NCBI GenBank assembly: GCA_016786745.1 | Contig: JAEUVS010000135.1 | Span: 1 to 50,250 of the forward strand | Source of the DNA: Chitinophagaceae bacterium | Lineage (GTDB): Bacteria > Bacteroidota > Bacteroidia > Chitinophagales > Chitinophagaceae | Direction: 5' to 3' | DNA: 50,250 bases | Shown: piece by piece, positions 8,449 through 16,558 of the stretch | Layout: the number at the start of each line of letters is the position of its first letter | Numbering within the stretch: the first letter of the stretch is position 1 | Position numbers and translations under genes: made by a program | The notes under the pieces: model-generated | What the model was told of the DNA's origin: nothing | What the model saw: the letters and a program-made list of their open reading frames with translations, nothing else | The model's database searches: none

Positions 8449-9174
8449 ATGCCATCACAAAATGTTTTCTTCCGCGACCTTGGAAAGATGGAATACCAGG
8501 CGGCATGGGATTACCAGGAAGAACTCCTCGCGAAAAATGTCGAAATAAAAACACAGAAGCGCCGCAATGAATCCGAAGGGGAAGTGTTGACAGCTATTGA
8601 ACCCGATACCACGCATCACCTCCTTTTTGTTGAACATCCTCCCGTTTATACGCTTGGCAAGAGCGGTAAAATAGAAAATGTGCTCATCAGCGAACAGGAA
8701 AGAAAAGAGAAAGAACTCGCATTTTTCCGCATCAACCGGGGAGGGGATATTACATTTCACGGTCCCGGGCAGATAGTTGCTTATCCCATTTTCGATCTCG
8801 AAAAGTTTTATACCGACATCGGCAGGTATATGCGCGACCTGGAAGAGGTAATTATTCGCACACTTGGGGACTATGGTCTTCGCGCCGATCGTTCACCCGG
8901 AGAAACCGGCGTTTGGCTCGACCCGGGTATTAAAGGAAAGGAGAGAAAAATATGCGCGATTGGCATCCGCTGCAGTCGATGGATTACCATGCACGGGCTT
9001 GCGTTTAATGTTAACACCAATCTCGACTATTTCAATAATATTATTCCATGTGGAATACAGAACAAACAGGTGACGTCGCTGAACCGTGAACTCTCGCGCG
9101 AGATGAATATGATTGAAGTGAAGGAGAAAGTGAAGAAGTATTTTGGAGAAGTGTTTAATGTGGAGATAGTCTAG
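8449..9174 (+). CDS. lipB: Octanoyl-[acyl carrier protein]:protein N-octanoyltransferase
   Basis: A 241-residue cytosolic enzyme that moves octanoate from acyl-ACP to lipoyl domains, the first step of lipoate synthesis. Diagnostic segments are EHPPVYTLGKSG, RGGDITFHGPGQIVAYPI (the LipB signature), KICAIGIR with the catalytic Lys, and the IIPCGI motif with the nucleophilic Cys. An insertion at ~30-50 (QKRRNESEGEVL) is slightly unusual. ATG 8449 is preferred to ATG 8431 because the -7 box lies between them. No lipA is seen nearby. Confidence 0.94.
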   Translation: MPSQNVFFRDLGKMEYQAAWDYQEELLAKNVEIKTQKRRNESEGEVLTAIEPDTTHHLLFVEHPPVYTLGKSGKIENVLISEQERKEKELAFFRINRGGDITFHGPGQIVAYPIFDLEKFYTDIGRYMRDLEEVIIRTLGDYGLRADRSPGETGVWLDPGIKGKERKICAIGIRCSRWITMHGLAFNVNTNLDYFNNIIPCGIQNKQVTSLNRELSREMNMIEVKEKVKKYFGEVFNVEIV

Positions 9175-9179
9175 TGTCC

Positions 9180-9566
9180 CGGCCGATCCCTCACGCTCGC
9201 GGCTTCGCCGCTCGGTTCGGGAAGACAGTACACATTAGTCGCGGCTTCGCCGCTCGGTTCGGGAAGACAGTACACATTAGTCGCGGCTACGCCGCTCGGT
9301 TCGGGAAGACAGTACAGCGTTGGTCATCCCGCTCGGTTCGCCAAGACAGTACACATTAGTCGCGGCTTCGCCGCTCGGTTCGCCAAGACAGTACACATTA
9401 GTCGCGGCTTCGCCGCTCGGTTCGGGAAGACAGAACACAGTAGTCGCGGCTTCGCCGCTCGATTCGTGAAGACAGTACAGCTTGGTCATCCCGCTCGGTT
9501 TGGGAAGACAGTAGAGTTTAGTCATCCCGAACCGATGCTTTGCATCGCGTGAGGGATCAGCGGAGA
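9180..9566. repeat. Composite palindromic repeat region holding a 42-bp tandem array
   Basis: This gap of about 400 bp between lipB and the secreted FN3-like gene holds only repeats. It opens with an element in reverse orientation (GATCCCTCACGC...) and closes with one in forward orientation (...GCGTGAGGGATCAGCGG), so the outer ends are inverted. Between them lies the tandem array. Open frames here exist only because 42 is a multiple of three. Confidence 0.85.
9199..9523. repeat. 42-bp tandem repeat, eight units
   Basis: Eight units follow each other, starting near 9199, 9241, 9283, 9326, 9362, 9404, 9446 and 9488. The full unit opens with the palindrome GCGGCTTCGCCGC, followed by TCGGTTCGGGAAGACAG and TACACATTAGTC. 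Units four and eight replace the palindrome with ATCCC, the form found in the dispersed element. That suggests the array grew from one dispersed copy. Confidence 0.85.
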
Positions 9567-9581
9567 AAACAATCATCTGAA

Positions 9582-10445
9582 CTAAAAATCCTTCGGAATA
9601 AAAAACTTGTGCCTTTCAATCAGCTCGCCGTTTTCGAAAAGTTCGAACCAGAACCATCCTGAATGAACAAAGTTGGTTTTATCAACAACCACCGGCGTTG
9701 TTTTTATTTCTTTAATATCGAACACCGGCTTTTTATTTTCTTCAAAGAAAGAAACCGAATATTTTTTCTTATCCGTCTCGGGTAGCACGATCATCACGTT
9801 GCCATATTTTTCAGTGAACACATATTTAGAGGCCAGGAAAATATCCTTCTGAAAGTAGGGCTTAATCAATATCGAATCGGCCGACACATATAACATCGTG
9901 TCTTTTGTAAGGTACAGCAACGAATCGCGGAATTTTTTAAATCCATTTTCCGGGATATTCATGTAAACCTCCCTTCTCTTCACGACGTACATTTTTTCTT
10001 TGGGTTTGCCTTTCAGATCCCTCACCTGGCTCGAACTCAGGCTATCTGAGAACTTTACACGCTGGTTGTCGTCGAACAGGTACGATTCATCCGTTGAGCC
10101 GTTATCTGGCCCGGGGCGTTTGGAATTTGTAAACAGGTATTTACCGCTGTCGAGCGCTATAAAGAGCCTGTAGAAAATTGGCGAAGAAGGCGCTTTTGTG
10201 TCCGCAAACCCGTTCTGCTGTACAGAGGGATCCGGTACCGTGATGATGGTCTTAAAATTTTTGGTGCTGTCTGTCGATCGCTGAATGCCAATCTGGGTAA
10301 TGCTTTTAAAAGGGTTGGTCCAGCTGATCACGTTGCGGTTGTTCGCCCTGCCTACAACGGTGAACCTGGGAAGCGTATCCTGGGCGAAAGCCTGTACCGA
10401 AAGGGCGGAAATAATAACAATGAGAACAGCAGCGATTCGTGTCAT
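9582..10445 (-). CDS. Secreted protein with an FN3-like N-terminal domain, unknown function
   Basis: The 287-residue product has a signal peptide (IAAVLIVIISALSVQAFAQ, cleavage after ~22). Residues ~25-110 resemble a fibronectin type III-like beta sandwich (NVISWTNPFKSITQIGIQRS, then FYRLFIALDSGKYLFT). The C-terminal ~150 residues contain Lys/Asp-rich strands and no catalytic motif I can recognise. It probably sits in the periplasm or on the cell surface. It is transcribed alone, with the tandem repeat array at its 3' end. I do not recognise a named family. Confidence 0.7.
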   Translation of the reverse strand: MTRIAAVLIVIISALSVQAFAQDTLPRFTVVGRANNRNVISWTNPFKSITQIGIQRSTDSTKNFKTIITVPDPSVQQNGFADTKAPSSPIFYRLFIALDSGKYLFTNSKRPGPDNGSTDESYLFDDNQRVKFSDSLSSSQVRDLKGKPKEKMYVVKRREVYMNIPENGFKKFRDSLLYLTKDTMLYVSADSILIKPYFQKDIFLASKYVFTEKYGNVMIVLPETDKKKYSVSFFEENKKPVFDIKEIKTTPVVVDKTNFVHSGWFWFELFENGELIERHKFFIPKDF

Positions 10446-10506
10446 GGTCCGGGAAGTGGTTTACTTCAAATATTGGGTTTTGTGAACAAAGATAATCGGC
10501 GGCAGT

Positions 10507-11400
10507 TTAAAAAACCAGTGTTCCTTCGGGCAGCGACTTGTTTCCCTGCAATCCGCCCGTATGTATGATCAGTAATTTTGATCCTGGCTTGAAATAATTC
10601 CGCGCGACAAGATCATAAACGGCAAAAAACATCTTTCCGGTATATACAAAGTCGGTAGGAATTTTTTCTTCGAGGTATAATGCGTTCATAAATTCTATCA
10701 GCTCATTCGTTCTCTTAGCGTAGCCGCCGAAATGATATCCGTAGTTGATCGACCAGTTATTTTTAAGCGTATTTGAATGGAGGAAACCTGCCAGTTCGTT
10801 GTCATTTTGATTCGCCACCTTTAATGCGCTGATGCCAATCACCTGCTGATGAGGAGCAGAGGCATTAATCAATCCCGCGAGTGTGGCGCCTGTTCCGACC
10901 GGGCAGATGATGTGAGTGTAGTTATCATTCCCTGCACGACTGAGAATTTCTTCTGCTCCTTTAACTCCTTCGGCACTTCGACCGCCTTCAGGTACATAAT
11001 AAAAGTCGGTGTGCTCTGCCAGGTACCTGGCAGCTATTTCATCTTTGTGATGATATTCTTCGCGGGTCACATAGACTATCTGCATCCCCGCAGCTCTCAT
11101 GTGTTTAATAGATTCATTTTCGGGAGAAGTTTGTTCGCCTCGTATGATGCCGGTAGAAAGGAGTCGGTGTTCATGTGCGGCGACCGCGGTCGCCACGAGA
11201 TGATTGGAATATGCGCCGCCAAATGTCACGATACCTTTTTTCCCGAGGCGCATGGCCTCTTCCAGGTGATATTTTAGTTTGAACCACTTGTTTCCGGAAA
11301 TATCACGATGTATCTTGTCGAGCCGTAACACATCAGCGCTAATTTTCATTGCGTTAAGCAAAGGTTTGCGTAGAGTTTGTGTCGCTATATTTTTATACAT
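10507..11400 (-). CDS. PLP-dependent D-cysteine desulfhydrase / ACC deaminase family enzyme
   Basis: The product is 297 residues, fold type II PLP enzyme. The PLP-binding Lys lies in SGNKWFKLKYH. GGAYSNHLVATA binds the cofactor phosphate or substrate, CPVGTGATLAGL is the glycine-rich loop, and IHTGGLQGN near the C-terminus is typical of D-cysteine desulfhydrase/ACC deaminase relatives. Substrate is uncertain: D-cysteine, ACC or another small amino acid. The frame is open upstream, but the first 39 codons are not conserved-looking, and ATG 11400 leaves only 25 bp to the divergent nucleotidyltransferase start, so I take that start. Confidence 0.85.
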   Translation of the reverse strand: MYKNIATQTLRKPLLNAMKISADVLRLDKIHRDISGNKWFKLKYHLEEAMRLGKKGIVTFGGAYSNHLVATAVAAHEHRLLSTGIIRGEQTSPENESIKHMRAAGMQIVYVTREEYHHKDEIAARYLAEHTDFYYVPEGGRSAEGVKGAEEILSRAGNDNYTHIICPVGTGATLAGLINASAPHQQVIGISALKVANQNDNELAGFLHSNTLKNNWSINYGYHFGGYAKRTNELIEFMNALYLEEKIPTDFVYTGKMFFAVYDLVARNYFKPGSKLLIIHTGGLQGNKSLPEGTLVF

Positions 11401-11425
11401 TCGCCAAAATTTTAAAATTACAATA

Positions 11426-12319
11426 ATGCCAACTCTTTTGATACTCGCGGCAGGTATGGCTTCCCGATATGGAAGTATGAAACAGATACAGGGATTTGGG
11501 CCTTCCGGTGAAACCATTATGGAGTATTCGATTTACGACGCGATAAGAGCAGGGTTTAAAAAAGTTGCTTTCATTATCCGTGAAGAATTCGCGGAAGATT
11601 TTAAAAAAATCTTTGAGCCAAAACTGGAGGGTAAAATTCAGACCGACTACGTTTTTCAACACCTCAAATCATTTACAGGTAACCGGCAAATACCCGCTGA
11701 CAGAACAAAACCATGGGGAACAGCACATGCCGTGCTTTGCGCAAAGGATTCGGTAAACGAACCCTTCGCTGTTATTAATGCAGATGATTTTTACGGAAGA
11801 GATGCGTTTGTAAAGGCGCATGCGTTTTTAACCGGTGACTGCAGCGAAAAAGTATATTCCATCATCGGTTATGATCTTGTAAAAACACTTTCCGAAAACG
11901 GAACAGTAAACAGGGGAGTTTGTAAAGTTGATGGAAAAGGAAACCTTACGTCGATCGCTGAACGTGTAAACATTGCCGATAAAGACGGTAAAATCGTTTG
12001 CGACGATGGCCTGGAGCCGCATGAACTTCCGAGAGATTCCAAAGTATCAATGAATTTCTGGAACTTTCATCCTTCCATTTTTCCTTACAGCGAAAAACTT
12101 TTCAACGAGTTCCTCGACGAGAATATCGAAAAACCCAAATCAGAATTTTTTATTCCCATTGTAGCCGACAAGTTTATTAAAGAAGGCGGTGAAATAGAAG
12201 TAATTCCAACTTCGGCGCAATGGTTCGGTGTTACATACAAAGAAGATGCGCCTGATGTGCAGAAACAATTGGATGCGTTAGTAAGTAAGGGTGAGTATCC
12301 AACCAATTTGTGGAGGTAG
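11426..12319 (+). CDS. Sugar-phosphate nucleotidyltransferase family protein
   Basis: The 297-residue protein has a GT-A-like nucleotidyltransferase domain. The N-terminal loop LAAGMASRYGSMKQI is a variant of the LAAGxGTRxxPxTK motif, and VINADDFYGRDAF supplies the metal-binding Asp. It should transfer an NMP to a sugar phosphate, but sugar and nucleotide cannot be inferred. An upstream ATG at 11279 would run through the divergent PLP enzyme gene. ATG 11426 begins exactly at the conserved MPTLLILAAG strand. No polysaccharide cluster is nearby. Confidence 0.85.
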   Translation: MPTLLILAAGMASRYGSMKQIQGFGPSGETIMEYSIYDAIRAGFKKVAFIIREEFAEDFKKIFEPKLEGKIQTDYVFQHLKSFTGNRQIPADRTKPWGTAHAVLCAKDSVNEPFAVINADDFYGRDAFVKAHAFLTGDCSEKVYSIIGYDLVKTLSENGTVNRGVCKVDGKGNLTSIAERVNIADKDGKIVCDDGLEPHELPRDSKVSMNFWNFHPSIFPYSEKLFNEFLDENIEKPKSEFFIPIVADKFIKEGGEIEVIPTSAQWFGVTYKEDAPDVQKQLDALVSKGEYPTNLWR

Positions 12320-12371
12320 GGAATCGTCAATCGTGAATCAATTCTATGCGCCTCACGCTTCACGCCTCACG

Positions 12372-13472
12372 TCAATAGCTTTTCACCATAAACACGCAAT
12401 CCGCGATTTTCCTGATCTGCTGAACGCGATCCATTCCTTTCAGCTGTGAATTCAATGGCAGCTTGAGATGATTTGCCGATGAATCTATTTTAACAATGCT
12501 GTCAACGGCATTAAATATATTTCTCGCATTCACTGCAAACACTACACCTTCTGCCTGCGTTTGACGTGTATTGATAATTCCTATCACTTCACCGTTTTTA
12601 TTGAATACCGGCCCGCCCGAGTTGCCAGGGTTTGCCGATACACCAATCTGGCAGGAGAGGGTATCACCATTGAAGCCAGTCAGTGCGCTCATATAACCTT
12701 CGTTGTAAACAATCTCTTCTCTCGGGTAACCGAGCGTAAACAATTGTTCTCCCAGCTCTGCGCCGTTTTTCCTGAAACTATATGGTAAGGATGATGGCGC
12801 CTTGAAGTCTGCGTCCTCAATTTTTAAAATAGCGATATCGTTCTGCGCATTCAAATGAATGAGAGAGGCCCTGAATTCTGCTCCTTTATTATTCTGAAGC
12901 ACCACGGCCTGGGATCCTTCCACCACGTGCGCATTTGTAATGATATAACCCTTGCCGTCAATAAGAAACCCGGTGCCGCCTGATTTTATTGGAGTGGCCG
13001 GCGCTTTCGGTTCTTCGACTTTTTTGTTTTCTACCTGTTGACTTAAAGCGTTAACTTTTTTCTCGGTGTTCTCAAACTTTTTACTCAGTACCTGGAGCTC
13101 AGCGGTGCTGGCTTTGCGCGAATAGTATGTTGAAATGCCTGCGATGAGGAGGGTAGTGATACCAGCGATTGACGCTGCAACGCCCATTACGCGGCGGTGT
13201 TTCTTCCAAAGCTGTGCAATGATGGCCTTTGGAGCTGTTTCTTTGATCACGCCTTTTGAGGCCAGGTCGGTATGGATTTCGTGAAGTGAGGTGCGGAAGT
13301 TTTTCTGGTCGCCGAACATTTCGAGCTGGTGCATAAAGAGGCTATGCTCCACGACCATAAGGTCTACATCAGGGTCGCCCTGGCGCAGTTCCTCAAAAGC
13401 ATACTTCTCGGCCGGTGTCATTTCGTTCCGGAGGTATCTTTCAATGTCGTCCAGTAGTTGAATCCTATCCAT
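12372..13472 (-). CDS. Membrane-anchored trypsin-like (HtrA-type) serine protease with anti-sigma-like N-terminus
   Basis: The 366-residue protein has three parts. Residues 1-~90 are cytosolic and look like the zinc-less Bacteroidota anti-sigma N-terminus (IERYLRNEMTPAEKYAFEELR). A transmembrane helix spans ~95-117, and a coiled coil (~122-152) leads to a periplasmic S1C protease. The catalytic triad is visible: His182 (TNAHVV), Asp212 (NDIAIL) and Ser285 (GNSGGPV). No PDZ domain follows, unlike DegP. The start overlaps the stop of the sigma factor gene by 1 nt (TAATG), so they are co-translated. I infer that the N-terminus holds the sigma factor and that the periplasmic domain senses or cleaves envelope material. 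Confidence 0.85.
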   Translation of the reverse strand: MDRIQLLDDIERYLRNEMTPAEKYAFEELRQGDPDVDLMVVEHSLFMHQLEMFGDQKNFRTSLHEIHTDLASKGVIKETAPKAIIAQLWKKHRRVMGVAASIAGITTLLIAGISTYYSRKASTAELQVLSKKFENTEKKVNALSQQVENKKVEEPKAPATPIKSGGTGFLIDGKGYIITNAHVVEGSQAVVLQNNKGAEFRASLIHLNAQNDIAILKIEDADFKAPSSLPYSFRKNGAELGEQLFTLGYPREEIVYNEGYMSALTGFNGDTLSCQIGVSANPGNSGGPVFNKNGEVIGIINTRQTQAEGVVFAVNARNIFNAVDSIVKIDSSANHLKLPLNSQLKGMDRVQQIRKIADCVFMVKSY

Positions 13473-14041
13473 TACACAGTATTGATTTTATATTCCGAAA
13501 AGAATAGTTTTCTCAATCGGAGAAGGCACTTATATTTCTGGTTCTTGGCGTTGTCGGGGTTGGTGTACCCGAAAGAGCTCGCTATCTCACTCATGTTCCT
13601 TCGCTGGATATAAAATGCTTCCAAGAGGCTTTTGCATGGTTCGCCGAGACCCAACAGCGCTTTTTCCATCATCTGAAACTCAAGGTTCTTCTGTTCGTGC
13701 AGCTCAACATCTTCTTCCACCGGGATGGTTTCTTCGAGTCCGTTTACCTGCGGTATGTAGCGCTGTGCCTGGGCCAGCCTTTTGAGCCATAAACGCCTGC
13801 AAACCGAATACAGGTATGTTTTTAACTGGCACTGGAGCTCGAATTCCGGCGTCCTCGACCTTTCATACAACACTATCATCGCCTCCTGGAAAATATCCCT
13901 TGCGTCTTCTGATGATCCGTTGTTATTGATTATCAGCGATTGAACCATCGGGAAATGCCTGCCGTAAATGACTTCCACTGCCTCTCTGTCATTTTTGGCC
14001 AATCCTTCGAGCAAGCTTAATTCCTGTTGGTCTGGTTTCAC
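13472..14041 (-). CDS. ECF-type RNA polymerase sigma-70 factor
   Basis: A 189-residue sigma factor. Region 2 is at ~20-90 (SSEDARDIFQEAMIVLYER is the core-binding/-10 recognition helix) and region 4 at ~125-180 (LGEPCKSLLEAFYIQRRNMSEIASSFGYTN is the helix-turn-helix). It begins at GTG 14041. It is immediately followed by, and overlaps by 1 nt, the gene for a membrane protease with an anti-sigma-like N-terminus, which makes that protein its likely regulator. Its target genes cannot be read here. Confidence 0.93.
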   Translation of the reverse strand: MKPDQQELSLLEGLAKNDREAVEVIYGRHFPMVQSLIINNNGSSEDARDIFQEAMIVLYERSRTPEFELQCQLKTYLYSVCRRLWLKRLAQAQRYIPQVNGLEETIPVEEDVELHEQKNLEFQMMEKALLGLGEPCKSLLEAFYIQRRNMSEIASSFGYTNPDNAKNQKYKCLLRLRKLFFSEYKINTV

Positions 14042-14182
14042 GCTAAGCCTTTATTTATACCGAATTTAGGATAAAGTAACCCCTGTAAAAAGATTTTAAA
14101 TTTTTCGGGAAGATGGCGGGTTACCTTTTGAGAGCAAGTGTATTAACACGAAATATATCATTAAAACACAAAAACTGGGACA

Positions 14183-14371
14183 ATGAAAAAACTTCTTTTT
14201 GTATTAGCCATCGGTGCTTTCGTAGCATGTAATGAAGGCACAACAGATGAATCTACTTCGACAGACGCTACTTCAACAGTAGACACAAATACAACTGCTC
14301 CGGTTGATACTGCAACTGCGGCTCCGGCTGACACTTCAGCTACGCAGGCAGACAGCTCAGCGAGCAAGTAA
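14183..14371 (+). CDS. Small Thr/Ser/Asp-rich lipoprotein
   Basis: A 62-residue product with a lipoprotein signal (KKLLFVLAIGAFVAC, lipidation at the Cys near residue 16). The remaining ~46 residues are low-complexity, made of Thr, Ser, Asp and Ala (ATSTVDTNTTAPVDT). It has its own strong terminator, which supports a real short transcript. It is probably an abundant small envelope lipoprotein; no function can be assigned. It lies divergent from the sigma/protease pair and could be one of its targets, which is a guess from position only. Confidence 0.7.
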   Translation: MKKLLFVLAIGAFVACNEGTTDESTSTDATSTVDTNTTAPVDTATAAPADTSATQADSSASK

Positions 14372-14398
14372 GAGCTTTATATGGCAAGCAATCGTTAG

Positions 14399-14428
14399 AG
14401 GCCATCCTGTTCCCAGGAAGGCCTTTTT
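14399..14428 (+). terminator. Intrinsic terminator of the small lipoprotein gene
   Basis: AGGCC-at-CCTG-ttccc-AGGAAGGCCT forms a stem, followed by a T-run at 14424-14428. Confidence 0.8.
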
Positions 14429-14435
14429 CTTAACA

Positions 14436-14504
14436 GAGGGGAGAGGAGAAGGGAGAGGTGTATGATTTTATTGCTTTTCCCCTCTTCCCTTTCCCCTCTT
14501 CTTT
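14436..14504. repeat. Polypurine/polypyrimidine inverted tract
   Basis: A G/A-only tract (~14436-14458) is followed by a spacer and a C/T-only tract (~14476-14504) that is nearly its reverse complement. It sits between the convergent lipoprotein and icd genes and could fold as a long hairpin that ends both transcripts. Confidence 0.6.
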
Positions 14505-14505
14505 C

Positions 14506-15735
14506 TTAAACCTTCTTCTTTAAATTCTCATCAATCGCATCCAAAAACTCTTCCGTATAAAGAAAATGCTCGCCGTGTTTCACCTTATTCCCGTGAACTG
14601 CTATTGCTAAATCCTTTGTCATTTTTCCGCTTTCCACGGTTTCGATACAAACCTTTTCAAGCGTTTCGCAGAACTTAATCAGCTCCTGGTTGCCGTCGAG
14701 TTTGCCGCGGAAGGCCAAACCTCTTGTCCACGCGAAAATCGACGCGATCGGGTTGGTTGAAGTAGGTTTACCCGCCTGGTGGTCGCGGTAGTGGCGCGTT
14801 ACTGTTCCGTGCGCTGCTTCCGCCTCCAGGGTTTTGCCATCGGGAGTAACCAGCACCGAAGTCATCAACCCAAGTGAACCGAATCCCTGGGCAACAGAGT
14901 CGCTCTGAACGTCGCCGTCGTAGTTTTTGCAGGCCCACACGAAATTGCCGTTCCATTTGAGCGCGCTTGCTACCATGTCGTCGATCAGGCGGTGCTCATA
15001 CACGATACCTGCGTCGGCGAATTTCTGTTTGAATTCGGCCTGGTAGATGTCTTCGAAAATATCTTTAAACCGGCCGTCGTATTTTTTGAGGATAGTATTT
15101 TTTGTAGAAAGATAGAGTGGCCATTTTTTATTGAGCGCTACATTGAAGCAGCTTCTCGCAAAACCCCTGATGCTTTCGTCGGTGTTATACATGCTGAGGG
15201 CCACGCCGTCGCCTTTGAAATTGTAGACTTCGAAAGTCTGGGGCTCCCCGCCGCCTTCAGGGGTGAACGTCATGGTGAGTTTGCCCTTGCCCTTAATTAC
15301 GGTGTCTGTGGCGCGGTACTGATCGCCGAAAGCGTGACGGCCAACGATGATAGGAGCTGTCCAGTTGGTTACCAGCCTGGGAATATTGCTGATAACGATG
15401 GGCTCCCTGAAAACGGTTCCGTCGAGAATGTTCCTGATGGTTCCGTTCGGGCTCTTCCACATTTGCTTCAGATTGAATTCCTTTACTCTTGCTTCGTCGG
15501 GGGTGATAGTGGCGCATTTGATACCAACGCCGAGTTCCTTTATAGCATTAGCCGCGTCTATGGTTACCTGGTCGTTAGTGGCATCGCGGTGTTCTACGCC
15601 GAGATCGAAGTAGCGGATGTCCAATTCAATATAGGGGAGGATCAGCTTGTCTTTGATAAATTTCCAGATGATGCGCGTCATCTCATCACCATCTAATTCT
15701 GCAACTGGATTTGCTACTTTGATTTTTGTTTTCAT
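14506..15735 (-). CDS. icd: NADP-dependent isocitrate dehydrogenase
   Basis: The 409-residue enzyme converts isocitrate to 2-oxoglutarate, CO2 and NADPH in the TCA cycle. The sequence is of the eukaryote-like, dimeric type II class: [10 protein letters not shown] at the start, [20 protein letters not shown] for isocitrate binding, [25 protein letters not shown] for metal and cofactor, and [14 protein letters not shown] with the NADP-binding His. The length equals the family norm. A -7 box lies at 15850-15857, giving a leader of about 110 nt. The gene is monocistronic between two regulatory blocks. Confidence 0.96.
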   Translation of the reverse strand: MKTKIKVANPVAELDGDEMTRIIWKFIKDKLILPYIELDIRYFDLGVEHRDATNDQVTIDAANAIKELGVGIKCATITPDEARVKEFNLKQMWKSPNGTIRNILDGTVFREPIVISNIPRLVTNWTAPIIVGRHAFGDQYRATDTVIKGKGKLTMTFTPEGGGEPQTFEVYNFKGDGVALSMYNTDESIRGFARSCFNVALNKKWPLYLSTKNTILKKYDGRFKDIFEDIYQAEFKQKFADAGIVYEHRLIDDMVASALKWNGNFVWACKNYDGDVQSDSVAQGFGSLGLMTSVLVTPDGKTLEAEAAHGTVTRHYRDHQAGKPTSTNPIASIFAWTRGLAFRGKLDGNQELIKFCETLEKVCIETVESGKMTKDLAIAVHGNKVKHGEHFLYTEEFLDAIDENLKKKV

Positions 15736-15849
15736 CCGTTCATAATGTTTTTAAAGGTCGTATGGAACCTCGCGGTTACACCCTGCGATGTGAGCTTTAA
15801 TAGCTCGGTTTCATCCGTTTCTGTTTAAATTATAGTGTTCATGCGGACG

Positions 15850-15857
15850 CAAAAGTA
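15850..15857 (-). promoter_or_regulatory. -7 promoter element (TACTTTTG) upstream of icd
   Basis: Exact TAnnTTTG on the minus strand in the context TTCTTACTTTTG, which is shared with the FKBP gene promoter at 22969. The predicted 5' leader to the icd ATG is about 110 nt; I saw no riboswitch fold in it. Confidence 0.5.
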
Positions 15858-15953
15858 AGAAAAATCACTTACGGGAATAGGCGAAAACCCTTAACCTTTC
15901 GGCATGATTTCATCGGGATTCGGTTTTTCATATATAAAATTTAACTTGCATCA

Positions 15954-16556
15954 ATGGTAAAGGCACTGAAGGAATATCTTGCCAAATTTGTAGAACTGAC
16001 TGACGGAGAAATTGAATATTTAACGAGTATCGCCGAAGTAAGAACCTACGATAAAAAGGTAAAACTTATTGACCAGGGCGAATACGAAAATTACTTCAAT
16101 TTCATCATTAAGGGTCTCGCACGTAAATACTTTTTCAAAGGCGACGAAGAGATAATCACGCAACTCGCGAAAGAAGGCGAACTCATCAGTTCTTCCGTAT
16201 CATTTCTCTCAGGAGAAAAATCACTCTACGTTGTAGAAACAATAGAGCCCACTACATTTCTTTCTTTCAGCCGGGAAAGCATCGAACAGCTTTACGCCGC
16301 TGATAAAAAATGGCAGCGGCTCGGCAGGCTTATCATTACCGACCTCTTCCTTCAAAAAGAATCATGGGATCTCGAACGAATCCTGTACAGTACGCAGGAA
16401 CGTTTCGTACGCTTTCTCAGCACCAATTCAAATCTTTTCCAACGCGTTCCTCAGAAATACCTCGCATCTTATCTGAATATCCAACCAGAAACGTTCAGCC
16501 GTCTGAAGCATTTGTTGCGTACCAGGAACACCACCAACACTGCGATATCGTTATAG
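15954..16556 (+). CDS. Crp/Fnr-family transcriptional regulator (first of a tandem pair)
   Basis: A 200-residue protein with an N-terminal cyclic-nucleotide-binding-like beta barrel (~25-120, with KKVKLIDQGEYENYFNFIIKG) and a long dimerisation helix. The C-terminal helix-turn-helix ends in RVPQKYLASYLNIQPETFSRLKH, the recognition helix typical of Bacteroidota Crp/Fnr proteins. Residues known to bind cAMP in E. coli CRP are not clearly kept, so the effector is unknown. The next gene, 2 nt away, is a paralogue with the same end. Together they form one unit. Confidence 0.88.
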   Translation: MVKALKEYLAKFVELTDGEIEYLTSIAEVRTYDKKVKLIDQGEYENYFNFIIKGLARKYFFKGDEEIITQLAKEGELISSSVSFLSGEKSLYVVETIEPTTFLSFSRESIEQLYAADKKWQRLGRLIITDLFLQKESWDLERILYSTQERFVRFLSTNSNLFQRVPQKYLASYLNIQPETFSRLKHLLRTRNTTNTAISL

Positions 16557-16558
16557 AA

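Noticed and set aside
9199..9523. Possible CRISPR array from regularly spaced repeats
   Set aside because: The 42-bp units adjoin directly with no unique spacers, no leader and no cas genes; it is a plain tandem repeat.
9174..9576. Open frames on both strands across the repeat array
   Set aside because: They stay open only because the 42-bp unit is a multiple of three; the peptides are repeats of the array with no start signal.
15736..15850. Riboswitch in the long icd leader
   Set aside because: The ~110-nt leader has only weak GC-poor pairing and no match to a riboswitch core I know.
16310..16558. N-terminal extension of the second Crp/Fnr protein
   Set aside because: The region is the first Crp/Fnr gene read in another frame; ATG 16559 gives a product that aligns with its paralogue.
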